Shown in pieces: positions 1-6,617 of a DNA stretch of 11,589 bases. The position numbers were made by a program, and so were the translations under genes. The notes beneath the pieces are model-generated. The model saw only the letters and a list, made by a program, of their open reading frames with translations. It ran no database searches and was not told the origin of the DNA. The stretch covers positions 1 through 11,589 of the forward strand of contig JAQWBC010000019.1 of assembly GCA_028707415.1 (NCBI GenBank), in the 5' to 3' direction. This DNA comes from Candidatus Izemoplasmatales bacterium (GTDB lineage: Bacteria; Bacillota_I; Bacilli_A; Izemoplasmatales; Hujiaoplasmataceae). Each line of letters opens with the position of its first letter. Within the stretch, counting starts at the first letter, position 1.

Positions 1-392
1 GCCAAGTAAACAACTTCTTCTAATTCTTTCGACTTTATATCTAGCAAAATCGCCAGTCTTGAAGGGCTGTTGCGAAGATACCATGCATGAACAACGGGAG
101 CGGCTAATTCAATATGACCCATTCGTTCGCGACGAACTTTGCTTTCGGTGTATTCAACGCCACAGACAGGACACTTCTTGCCGGGATGAGTACTGCGTTT
201 AGATTTATTACTGCAAGCACATTGATAATCTTTGGTTGGACCAAAGATTACTTCACAAAACAAACCGTCCTTTTCTGGTTTCAAAGTCCGGTAGTTGATT
301 GTCTCATGTTTTTTTACTTCGCCATAGGACCAACTGCGGATTTCTTCAGGAGAGGCTAATCTGATTTTCAGATGCGAAAATTTTTGACTCAT
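1..392 (-). CDS. rpoC: RNA polymerase beta' subunit, N-terminal part (cut by window edge)
   Basis: First 130 codons of the beta' subunit of DNA-directed RNA polymerase; the rest lies beyond the left edge. Translating the minus strand from the ATG at 392 gives MSQKFSHLKIRLASPEEIRS, the usual RpoC opening, followed by the LKPEKDGLFCEVIFGPTKDY block. The N-terminal zinc-binding domain is complete, with Cys58, Cys60, Cys74 and Cys77 (CxC...CxxCG), and is followed by the conserved RRERMGHIELAAPVVHAWY segment that lies near the RNA exit channel and clamp. A purine-rich Shine-Dalgarno (AAGGGGGAG) sits just upstream of the ATG. The gene starts 16 nt after the rpoB stop, so the two are co-transcribed and their subunits made together. 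Identity is certain; nothing can be said of the catalytic part. Confidence 0.97.
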   Translation of the reverse strand, partial: MSQKFSHLKIRLASPEEIRSWSYGEVKKHETINYRTLKPEKDGLFCEVIFGPTKDYQCACSNKSKRSTHPGKKCPVCGVEYTESKVRRERMGHIELAAPVVHAWYLRNSPSRLAILLDIKSKELEEVVYL

Positions 393-408
393 TCTCTGCT
401 CCCCCTTC

Positions 409-3400
409 CTACGATTGGAACCCGTATTTGGTGATGTAATCTTCTACATCATCGTCAACGAGGCTTCGATTGACTTCATTGATACCAGTTTCTTTACTAA
501 TTAATTCAACATAAATTCCTAATGATCGTAATTCTCTTGTTAAAACCCGGAATGATTCTGGCAAGCTTGGGTCCGGAATTGGCTGTCCATCAACGATTGC
601 CCGGAAAACTTTATTCCGTCCGATTATATCATCGGATTTAACCGTTAGCATTTCTTGAAGGGTGTAAGCGGCGCCATAAGCTTCTAAAGCCCATACTTCC
701 ATTTCACCAAATCGCTGACCGCCATTTTGAGCTTTACCACCCATTGGTTGCTGAGTAACAAGGGTGTATGGTCCAACACTTCTTGCATGTAATTTATCAT
801 CAACCATATGATCGAGTTTGATCATATACATAACACCAACAGAAACACGATTGTCAAATGGTTGGCCTGTTCGTCCATCATATAAAACGGTCTTCCCATC
901 GTCATCCATACCGGATTCTTTCATAATTGCTTCGAGATCACTTTGCTTAACACCATCGAAAACTGGAGTGGCAATATGAAGTCCTAATCGTTTAGCAGCC
1001 ATACCTAGATGAATTTCTAAAACTTGACCGATGTTCATCCGGGAAGGGATTCCCATCGGGTTTAACATGATATCAATTGGAGTACCATCTGGCATGTAAG
1101 GCATATCCTCCGATGGTAAAATCTTTGAGATAACACCCTTGTTTCCATGCCGTCCGGACATTTTATCGCCTTCGGATATTTTCCGTTTTTGAACAATGTA
1201 TACCCTTACAACTTCATTGACTCCTGGGGCAAGTTCGTCTTCATTTTCTCTAGAAAAAACTTTGACGCTGCGGATGATACCGCCACCGCCATGAGGAACT
1301 CGCAAAGAGGTGTCACGAACCTCGCGAGACTTTTCACCAAAAATAGCTAGCAGAAGTCGATCTTCCGGTGTTGGGTCGGTTTGACCTTTAGGGGTTACTT
1401 TACCAACAAGGATGTCGCCTTCTTTGACTTCAGCGCCAGGAATGATGATGCCTTTATCATCGAGATATTTGCGTCCATCTTCACCAACATTGGGAATTTC
1501 TCGAGTTATTTCTTCTTTTCCAAGTTTAGTATCGCGAGCTTCAAGCTCGTATTTTTCAATATGAATTGATGTATATACGTCTTCTTTGACTAACCGTTCA
1601 TTCATGATAACAGCATCTTCAAAGTTGTATCCGTTCCATGTCATAAAAGCAACAACGACGTTGCGTCCAAGAGCGAGTTCTCCTAAATCCATCGAAGGCC
1701 CGTCGGCGATAGTGTCGCCAACTTTAATGATTTCGCCCATTTCAACAATCGGTTTTTGGTTGATACAAGTCCCTTGATTGCTACGCATGAATTTGGCAAG
1801 ATTATAAATATCCAAATTTCCGTCTTCACGACGAACCTTGACGGACAATCCGTCAGCACATTCGACAACACCATCATGGTGAGCAATAACGCAAGTCCCC
1901 GAGTCATGAGCGGTTTTATATTCGATACCCGTCCCGACAAAAGGAGCTTCGGGCTTTAATAATGGAATCGCTTGCCGTTGCATATTGGCTCCCATTAAGG
2001 CTCGGTTGGCATCATCGTGTTCGAGGAAAGGAATACAAGCGGTGGATATGGATACGATTTGCTGGGGACTGACATCCATATAATCGCATTTTTCCCGATC
2101 GAAAATTCTTGTTTCGCCTTGATATCTGCCAACAACACGTTCTTCTGCTATCGTCATGTCATCATTTAGTTTAACGTTAGCTTGGGCAATGATATGCTTT
2201 TGTTCATCGTCAGCAGATAAGTAATCCAATTTGTCGGTAACTTTTCTCGTTTCTTTATCGATTCTCAGGTATGGTGTTTCCATGAAACCATATTTATTGA
2301 CTTTGACATAGCATGCCAAAGAGTTAATCAAACCAATGTTTTGACCTTCAGGGGTTTCAATTGGGCAAATACGACCATAATGAGATTGATGAACGTCACG
2401 AACTTCAAATGATGCTCGATCTCTTGTGAGTCCGCCCGGTCCGAGAGCTGAAATCCGACGTTTATGAGTAATTTCGTCAAGTGGATTCGTTTGTTGCATG
2501 AATTGTGAAAGCTGGCTGCTCCCGAAAAACTCCTTTAGCGAAGAAGTTAAAGGTCGAATATTGATTAAATTTTGCGGAGTCATATCTTTTGATTCTTTAG
2601 TTGACATTCGATCTTTAACATTTTTTTCCATTTTTGCTAATCCGATTCGGAATTGATTCTTCAATAATTCACCAATCAGACGCAGTCGCCGATTTCCTAA
2701 ATGATCAATATCATCTAGCGAACCAACGCGGTCAAAAAGATTAAGATAATATGATATGCTGGCGATGATATCCGAAGTAGTGATATGCAATCGCGATTCA
2801 AATGAGTTATTTCCGATTAATTTGACGACTTTGGGTTCCCCATTGAAGCCCACAGTAATCGTTAAAGATTCGACAAAACAATCACGAATAACCTTTTCAA
2901 TATAGTTTTCGTTAAGATTTTCTGTTGGCGCTTCTTTCCGCGCTTCACGATCAAGATGAATCTGCAACTCAGATTCTAAATCCTCGTCAAAAATCACTCT
3001 CGAAGTTATTAATCGACGACTTGCGGCTAATTGATCAAGAAGCGTATCGTCAATAATTTGCTTGTTTGTAAAAACGATTTCGCCAGTTTGATTATCGACA
3101 ATGTCATCTTTAAATCGAACTTCAAGTCCCTTTTCGATAAGTTGTCTGATTCGGGTAATAATATCTAATTTTTGGTTGATTTTAAACCGGCCAACCTCCG
3201 CCAGATCATAGCGTTTTTCGTCGAAAAGTCGCGAGACAAAGAATGATCTCGCTCCTTCAGTAGTTGCCGTTTCACCTTGACGGATTTTAGCATAGACTTC
3301 TTTCATTGCTTCTTCTGCGTTAAGTGTTAAATCCTTCTCAAGAGTATTAGCCAAAAGTTGGGTTTCACCGAATAAATTTAAAATTTGGTCTTTTGAAGAA

Positions 3401-4038
3401 AGGCCGAGCGCTTTAATCATCGTTGACATATAGATCTTTTTTGAACGATCAATCTTGGCATATAATAAATCTTTAGAGCCGATTTCATATTCAAGCCAGG
3501 CTCCACGAGTTGGAATAACTTGCCCGAGATATCGTCTTTGTAAGGTTTTTTTGTCAATTTCTTCTGAGAAAAACACTCCCGAAGAACGGACAATCTGTGA
3601 TACGATGACCCGTTCGGATCCGTTAATAATAAAAGTTCCAACAGGAGACATCACAGGAAAATCGCCCATAAAAATCCGTTGTTCCTTAATATAATCTTTT
3701 ACAATTACTTCACCCGTTTCTTTATCGACTGCATCTTTATTTAAAAGACGAACAGTAACTCGAAGCGGACGTGAATAAGTAATGTCTTTTTCTTTACATT
3801 CGAGAACGGAATATTTCGGTTCTCCGAATTCGTAATCTCCGAAATATACTTCCAAATTCTCGGTAAAATTAGTAATTGGCGATATATCGGCAAATAATTC
3901 TTTAAGTCCGTTGTTGACAAACCATTCAAACGAAGAGGTCTGAACTTCAATTAAATCTGGCAATTCAACATTTGACTTGACTTGAGAATAATTTCTTCTT
4001 TCTCTTTTTTTGCCGTATTTAACAGTCTTGTAATCCAC
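409..4038 (-). CDS. rpoB: RNA polymerase beta subunit
   Basis: Beta subunit of DNA-directed RNA polymerase, 1209 residues, close to the Bacillus length. The start is GTG (4038-4036) behind GAGGTGA, giving the family-type opening MDYKTVKYGKKRERRNYSQV; no ATG lies nearby. Landmarks: the RVIVSQ lobe segment near residue 146; the rifampicin region with GSSQLSQFM and ITHKRRISALGPGGL at about 506-535; RICPIETPEG; the active-site segment GDKMSGRHGNKGVISK with its two conserved lysines; and the C-terminal FGEMEVWALEAYGAAYTLQE block. Domain order is ordinary, without large insertions. Oddities: residue 515 (E. coli 516) is Gln instead of Asp, residue 153 is Ser where E. coli has Pro (RSPG), and the near-invariant KAQFGGQ block reads KAQNGGQ, a variant I associate from memory with Mollicutes. 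It has its own promoter within ybxB and is followed by rpoC after 16 nt. Confidence 0.98.
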   Translation of the reverse strand: MDYKTVKYGKKRERRNYSQVKSNVELPDLIEVQTSSFEWFVNNGLKELFADISPITNFTENLEVYFGDYEFGEPKYSVLECKEKDITYSRPLRVTVRLLNKDAVDKETGEVIVKDYIKEQRIFMGDFPVMSPVGTFIINGSERVIVSQIVRSSGVFFSEEIDKKTLQRRYLGQVIPTRGAWLEYEIGSKDLLYAKIDRSKKIYMSTMIKALGLSSKDQILNLFGETQLLANTLEKDLTLNAEEAMKEVYAKIRQGETATTEGARSFFVSRLFDEKRYDLAEVGRFKINQKLDIITRIRQLIEKGLEVRFKDDIVDNQTGEIVFTNKQIIDDTLLDQLAASRRLITSRVIFDEDLESELQIHLDREARKEAPTENLNENYIEKVIRDCFVESLTITVGFNGEPKVVKLIGNNSFESRLHITTSDIIASISYYLNLFDRVGSLDDIDHLGNRRLRLIGELLKNQFRIGLAKMEKNVKDRMSTKESKDMTPQNLINIRPLTSSLKEFFGSSQLSQFMQQTNPLDEITHKRRISALGPGGLTRDRASFEVRDVHQSHYGRICPIETPEGQNIGLINSLACYVKVNKYGFMETPYLRIDKETRKVTDKLDYLSADDEQKHIIAQANVKLNDDMTIAEERVVGRYQGETRIFDREKCDYMDVSPQQIVSISTACIPFLEHDDANRALMGANMQRQAIPLLKPEAPFVGTGIEYKTAHDSGTCVIAHHDGVVECADGLSVKVRREDGNLDIYNLAKFMRSNQGTCINQKPIVEMGEIIKVGDTIADGPSMDLGELALGRNVVVAFMTWNGYNFEDAVIMNERLVKEDVYTSIHIEKYELEARDTKLGKEEITREIPNVGEDGRKYLDDKGIIIPGAEVKEGDILVGKVTPKGQTDPTPEDRLLLAIFGEKSREVRDTSLRVPHGGGGIIRSVKVFSRENEDELAPGVNEVVRVYIVQKRKISEGDKMSGRHGNKGVISKILPSEDMPYMPDGTPIDIMLNPMGIPSRMNIGQVLEIHLGMAAKRLGLHIATPVFDGVKQSDLEAIMKESGMDDDGKTVLYDGRTGQPFDNRVSVGVMYMIKLDHMVDDKLHARSVGPYTLVTQQPMGGKAQNGGQRFGEMEVWALEAYGAAYTLQEMLTVKSDDIIGRNKVFRAIVDGQPIPDPSLPESFRVLTRELRSLGIYVELISKETGINEVNRSLVDDDVEDYITKYGFQS

Positions 4039-4102
4039 AAAATCACCTCAATTGAAGAAATAAGTGAAGCCCGGAAAATGTTTAAATCCAAAATTTTGAA
4101 CT

Positions 4103-4135
4103 CAAAAACACAAAAATGCGCATTCTATCGCATTT
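4103..4135 (-). terminator. Terminator-like hairpin between ybxB and rpoB
   Basis: On the minus strand, AAATGCG (4135-4129) can pair with CGCATTT (4120-4114) across an 8-nt loop, and the stem runs into a T-rich stretch, TTTTTGTGTTTTTG. This has the shape of a weak intrinsic terminator, with only three G-C pairs in seven. It would reduce read-through from the ribosomal genes into rpoB. The predicted start of the rpoB promoter transcript falls at the 5' edge of the stem, so the hairpin should matter mainly for transcripts arriving from upstream. Confidence 0.45.
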
Positions 4136-4139
4136 AAAT

Positions 4140-4168
4140 ATTTTATCATAGTCGTGTCAAACAGTCAA
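4140..4168 (-). promoter_or_regulatory. Sigma-A type promoter for rpoB-rpoC
   Basis: Minus strand: -35 TTGACT (4168-4163), 17-nt spacer, -10 TAAAAT (4145-4140), with TG one base upstream of the -10 (extended -10). The -35 lies inside the last codons of ybxB. Transcription would start near 4133, giving an rpoB leader of roughly 95 nt. Inferred from consensus match only. Confidence 0.6.
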
Positions 4169-4765
4169 CGAAATTTGACAACATATCACATAATACCCAG
4201 ATTTTTTAGCAATCACTTCAACTTGTTGATAAATCGTCCGCAAAAAAACTAGCGCTGTTTCAGCACCTTGATCTTTGTTGATGACGATAATAAGTCTGCC
4301 ACCAGGTTGTAGGTGATTTTTTGCCGATTCAAACAACCCATAGATGATTTGTTTTCCCGCCCGAATCGGCGGATTAAAGAGGATTGTGTTGAATAAATCA
4401 GTAATGTTGGCAAAACCGTCGCTTTGAACGACGGAAAGATTTACTAGATTTTTTTTAGCGTTTTCCATCGCCAGTTGGACAGCCCGATTATTGATATCTG
4501 ACATCACAACGTTAACGGAAAATAATCGTGCGATGACGATGCCAATTGGCCCATAACCGCATCCCAGATCCAACACATTCACGTTGGAATCGAGTTCGAT
4601 GTTATCAAGCAGTACACGAGTCCCATAATCGAGCCCCGCTTTGGAAAAAACGCCTTTGTCGGTCTCCATTTCAAACAATTTGCCACGAATGACAAAACGA
4701 ATGGTTCGCCGATTGCTGGCGAGCAAGTCATTGTCTTTAGTGAAATAATGACTGATGATGCTCAC
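4157..4765 (-). CDS. ybxB: RsmC/YbxB-like SAM-dependent methyltransferase
   Basis: Class I SAM-dependent methyltransferase of the RsmC family, about 200 residues. In E. coli, RsmC makes m2G1207 in 16S rRNA; the same base is the likely target here by family membership, but the B. subtilis homologue YbxB is little studied. Motif I reads VLDLGCGYGPIG (SAM-binding glycines), the acidic VVMSDIN follows, and the catalytic motif is FNPPIRAGK, matching the NPP signature of exocyclic-amine methyltransferases. It is a single-domain form, as in Bacillus, lacking the extra N-terminal domain of E. coli RsmC. Position between rplL and rpoB is the Bacillota norm. The 5' end is odd: the only in-frame usual start, GTG at 4765-4763, is fused to the Shine-Dalgarno, whereas the ATC at 4756-4754 aligns with the YbxB start (MSDHYYT against xSHYFT, recalled from memory) at 8-nt spacing. 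Stop is TGA. Confidence 0.88.
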   Translation of the reverse strand: MSIISHYFTKDNDLLASNRRTIRFVIRGKLFEMETDKGVFSKAGLDYGTRVLLDNIELDSNVNVLDLGCGYGPIGIVIARLFSVNVVMSDINNRAVQLAMENAKKNLVNLSVVQSDGFANITDLFNTILFNPPIRAGKQIIYGLFESAKNHLQPGGRLIIVINKDQGAETALVFLRTIYQQVEVIAKKSGYYVICCQISLTV

Positions 4766-4771
4766 CTCCTT
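4765..4771 (-). promoter_or_regulatory. Perfect Shine-Dalgarno of ybxB, fused to the GTG codon
   Basis: Minus strand AAGGAGG at 4771-4765, running directly into TGAGC and then two ATC codons. Its last G is the first base of the GTG at 4765-4763, so that GTG has no spacer at all. Distances are 5 nt to the first ATC and 8 nt to the second. No ATG or TTG in frame lies within the normal window. Confidence 0.7.
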
Positions 4772-4815
4772 CGAATAGCCAAAAGCCCGAGAATTTCTCA
4801 GGCCAAGGTTTCGAA
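4770..4815 (-). terminator. Hairpin between rplL and ybxB, possible attenuator
   Basis: The 57-nt rplL-ybxB gap is largely an imperfect inverted repeat. The core on the minus strand is GCCTGAG (4803-4797) pairing with CTCGGGC (4791-4785), followed by TTTT (4784-4781). It is flanked by TTCGAA on both sides (4815-4810 and 4775-4770), which can extend the stem. The short T-run makes it a weak terminator at best, suited to partial read-through. An attenuator at the same rplL-to-rpo junction is well known in E. coli, where it lowers polymerase output relative to ribosomal proteins; the parallel here is inference. Confidence 0.45.
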
Positions 4816-4822
4816 TGATTTT

Positions 4823-5200
4823 TTACTTAATTTCAACCGTTGCTCCGGCGTCTGTAAGTTTTTTGGCGATTTCTTTTGCTTCGTCTTCTTTAACTTTTTC
4901 TTTGATTGCTTTTGGAGCAGCATCAACAAGATTTTTAGCATCGATTAGTCCGAGTCCAGTGAGTTCGCGGACAACTTTGATGACCGCAACCTTGCTAGCA
5001 CCAACAGCAGTCAAAATAACATTGACTTCCTTTGGTCCTTGTTCTTCTTCTGGGGCGGCCGCAGCGGCTGCTGGGGCTTGCGAAACTGCTGATGGATCGA
5101 TACCAAATTCAGCTTTCATTGCATCGATTAATTCTTTGACTTCGAGAATCGTCATTTCTTTTAACGATTCGATAAATTCTTTTGCATTAATTTTTGCCAT
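4823..5200 (-). CDS. rplL: Ribosomal protein bL12 (L7/L12)
   Basis: Stalk protein of the large ribosomal subunit that recruits and activates translational GTPases; 125 residues, normal for the family. The N-terminal dimerisation and L10-binding helices occupy about residues 1-36, an Ala/Pro hinge (QAPAAAAAAP) about 41-50, and the globular factor-binding domain about 55-125, with AVIKVVRELTGLGL and the terminal GATVEIK. I place the start at the ATG of 5200-5198 (MAKINAKEF) because GGAGG lies 8 nt upstream; a further in-frame ATG at 5215 overlaps the rplJ stop but has no ribosome binding site and adds non-family residues. Translation is probably coupled to rplJ, 14 nt away, matching the need for several L12 copies per L10. 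Regulation is through the leader upstream of rplJ. Confidence 0.97.
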   Translation of the reverse strand: MAKINAKEFIESLKEMTILEVKELIDAMKAEFGIDPSAVSQAPAAAAAAPEEEQGPKEVNVILTAVGASKVAVIKVVRELTGLGLIDAKNLVDAAPKAIKEKVKEDEAKEIAKKLTDAGATVEIK

Positions 5201-5214
5201 TTTAATTTCCTCCA

Positions 5215-5715
5215 TTATATACTTTCTTTTTGTTTGTTCAGTAAATCAAGACCAATTGCTAAATCTTTTAACGGGCTGTAGAGCTGGCTGGCTAGCATTG
5301 CCAATAATCCCATTTTTGAAGGCAGCAACGCAATTTGCATAATCTCAGCAGGAGTATAAAAATCCCCGTCAATAACGCCCGATTTTATAATCAATTTCGG
5401 GTTTTTTCGAGCAAATTCCTGCAATACTTTTGCTGCAGAAACCGATTCCTTAAAAGCAACGACAACGCCGTTTGGACCCTTCAAATCAACATTAATTGCT
5501 TCGAATCCACAAGCTTTTGCGGCGCGTTTAGCGATATTGTTTTTCGCAACAACAAGTTCACATCCCTCTTTTCGAAGGGAACGCCGTAATTGTTCGGTCA
5601 ATTTGACTGTTAGTCCACGATATTCAGCCACAACAACAGATTTTGCATCTTTCATTTTGCTGGCAAGTTGATTGACTTCTTCTTGCTTGACACCGATAAT
5701 AGCTTCTCTAGACAT
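5215..5715 (-). CDS. rplJ: Ribosomal protein uL10
   Basis: L10 anchors the L12 dimers to the ribosome through the L11/23S rRNA base; 166 residues, the same size class as the B. subtilis protein. The start at ATG 5715 (MSREAIIGVKQEEVNQL) is set by AGGAGGTG about 6 nt upstream. The rRNA-binding N-terminal domain contains AEYRGLTV, LRRSLRKEG and VAKNNIAKRA; the C-terminal segment SPLKDLAIGLDLLNKQKES is the helix to which L12 dimers attach, and its modest length suits two dimers per L10. It is preceded by a leader with an L10-type kink-turn and terminator, so L10(L12)4 is expected to repress its own gene. The frame stays open upstream to an ATG at 5823, but that lies inside the leader structure and is not a start. 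Confidence 0.97.
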   Translation of the reverse strand: MSREAIIGVKQEEVNQLASKMKDAKSVVVAEYRGLTVKLTEQLRRSLRKEGCELVVAKNNIAKRAAKACGFEAINVDLKGPNGVVVAFKESVSAAKVLQEFARKNPKLIIKSGVIDGDFYTPAEIMQIALLPSKMGLLAMLASQLYSPLKDLAIGLDLLNKQKESI

Positions 5716-5734
5716 GTTACACCTCCTATTAATC

Positions 5735-5855
5735 TCTTTAAAAACAAATCCTCTTCTTCGCGAGAAAAAGAGGAATAAATAAAATGCATTTATTGTCCTT
5801 ATCTCGGCAGGATTATTAAGCATATGCCCCTGCTGTCTCCGAATTGGTTTTATTA
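5735..5855 (-). promoter_or_regulatory. L10 leader of the rplJ-rplL mRNA
   Basis: Cis-acting RNA of the L10-leader type in the rplA-rplJ gap. Minus strand, in order: UUCG (5843-5840), GAGACA (5839-5834), GCAGG (5833-5829), a short loop around GCAUAUGCUUAAUAAU, then CCUGC (5811-5807) and CGAG (5806-5803). GCAGG pairs with CCUGC and UUCG with CGAG, leaving the six bases GAGACA bulged on one side: the asymmetric kink-turn typical of the L10 binding site. GACAGCAGG and CCUGCCGAG are the hallmark words of this RNA family as I know it. A terminator hairpin follows, so control is probably by transcription attenuation, as shown for B. subtilis rplJL. The complex would act on its own nascent mRNA. Confidence 0.85.
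5740..5773 (-). terminator. Intrinsic terminator/attenuator upstream of rplJ
   Basis: Minus strand: a 10-bp stem with one G-U pair, formed by CCUCUUUUUC (5773-5764) and GAAGAAGAGG (5759-5750), closes a 4-nt loop and is followed by AUUUGUUUUUAAA. It ends 34 nt before the rplJ start. The 5' arm is also complementary to an upstream leader segment (5806-5796), so terminator formation should be conditional. Confidence 0.8.
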
Positions 5856-5863
5856 TTTAATTG

Positions 5864-6544
5864 TTAAAACTCAATTTTGACGCCAGGTCCCATAGTTGAA
5901 GAGATAGCGGCGTTTTTAATATAAATGCCTTTTACGGTTGAAGGCTTAATCTTATTGATTACGTCCATAACCGTTTTGATGTTTTCCGCCAATTTTTCCG
6001 CCGGGAACGATACTTTACCCACGAGAGTTTGAATATTCCCGTTTTTGTCAACACGGTATGTAATCTTACCGCCCTTAGCTTCCACAACAGCTTTGGTTAT
6101 GTCTTGCGTTACGGTTCCGGTTTTGGGGTTAGGCATTAATCCTTTCGGTCCTAATACCCGTCCAAGCTTTCCTAAAGCACCCATCATATCCGGGGTAGCG
6201 ATAATGACATCGAAGTCAAACCATCCCCCATTGATTTTTTGGATCATATCATCGTCTCCGACAAAGTCGGCTCCAGCAGCAACTGCATCCTTAGCTTTGT
6301 CGCCTTTTGCAAATACTAAAACCCGTTTTTCTTTGCCGGTTCCGTTTGGCAGCATGATTGCCCCACGAAGATTTTGTTCGGCTTTTCTTGAATCCAAATT
6401 CAAATTTAATGCTAATTCGACACTTGCGTCGAATTTTTCAAAAGCTACGGCTTTAACAAGTTCTACAGCTTCTATTAATGAGTATTTTTTTGTCGCATCG
6501 ACCTTGGCAGTAGCGATATCATATTTTTTTCCTTTTTTTGCCAT
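5864..6544 (-). CDS. rplA: Ribosomal protein uL1
   Basis: L1 binds 23S rRNA at the mobile L1 stalk beside the E site; 226 residues, close to the usual length of about 230. The start at ATG 6544 (MAKKGKKYDIATAKVDATKK) follows AGGAGGAG at about 9 nt. The N-terminal half of domain I has the AVELVKAVAFEKFDASVELAL segment; the middle domain includes GTGKEKRVLVFAKGD and DDMIQKINGGW; the highly conserved GRVLGPKGLMPNPKTGTVT RNA-binding block and the YRVDKNGNI segment return to domain I. L1 is the classic translational repressor of rplK-rplA, and a predicted L1-site mimic ends directly at the rplA Shine-Dalgarno. The stop precedes rplJ by 148 nt, all leader sequence. Confidence 0.97.
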   Translation of the reverse strand: MAKKGKKYDIATAKVDATKKYSLIEAVELVKAVAFEKFDASVELALNLNLDSRKAEQNLRGAIMLPNGTGKEKRVLVFAKGDKAKDAVAAGADFVGDDDMIQKINGGWFDFDVIIATPDMMGALGKLGRVLGPKGLMPNPKTGTVTQDITKAVVEAKGGKITYRVDKNGNIQTLVGKVSFPAEKLAENIKTVMDVINKIKPSTVKGIYIKNAAISSTMGPGVKIEF

Positions 6545-6557
6545 ATTTTTCTCCTCC

Positions 6558-6594
6558 TATATCTGGTATTAGCGGAAATGTCCTCCCATATATA
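6558..6594 (-). promoter_or_regulatory. Putative second L1-binding site, before rplA
   Basis: In the 73-nt rplK-rplA gap. On the minus strand UAUAUGG (6594-6588 and inward) faces CCAGAUAUA, enclosing GA-GGA, a CAUU loop region and UCCG, then CUAAUACCA. UGGGAGGA and AAUACCA match words on the two strands of the L1 stalk in E. coli 23S rRNA (GGUGGGAGG and AAAUACCACC). The 3' arm abuts the rplA Shine-Dalgarno AGGAGG. A small hairpin (TAGTTG pairing with CAACTA, loop of seven) precedes it. Binding is inferred, not shown. Confidence 0.5.
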
Positions 6595-6617
6595 GTTGTA
6601 TACAACAACTAGTATAT

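Noticed and set aside
114..359. Plus-strand open frame of 81 codons opposite rpoC
   Set aside because: It is antisense to the well-supported RpoC zinc-domain frame, with no ribosome binding site and no recognisable protein.
1147..1959. Several 60-70 codon plus-strand frames and an 85-codon minus-strand frame inside rpoB
   Set aside because: All are shadows of the conserved RpoB frame and lack ribosome binding sites or family similarity.
4155..4160. TTGACA as the -35 of the rpoB promoter
   Set aside because: It is a perfect -35, but no good -10 lies 16-18 nt away; the overlapping TTGACT at 4168-4163 has TAAAAT at 17 nt with an extended -10.
5201..5215. Upstream ATG for rplL overlapping the rplJ stop
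   Set aside because: It has no Shine-Dalgarno, and its five extra residues encode the ribosome binding site of the family-type start at 5200.
5716..5823. N-terminal extension of rplJ to the ATG at 5823
   Set aside because: This stretch is the L10 leader and terminator; the ATG at 5715 has AGGAGGTG and gives the family N-terminus.
4748..6572. Plus-strand frames of 66-175 codons opposite rplL, rplJ and rplA
   Set aside because: They lie antisense to ribosomal protein genes; their composition reflects the codon bias of the real genes.
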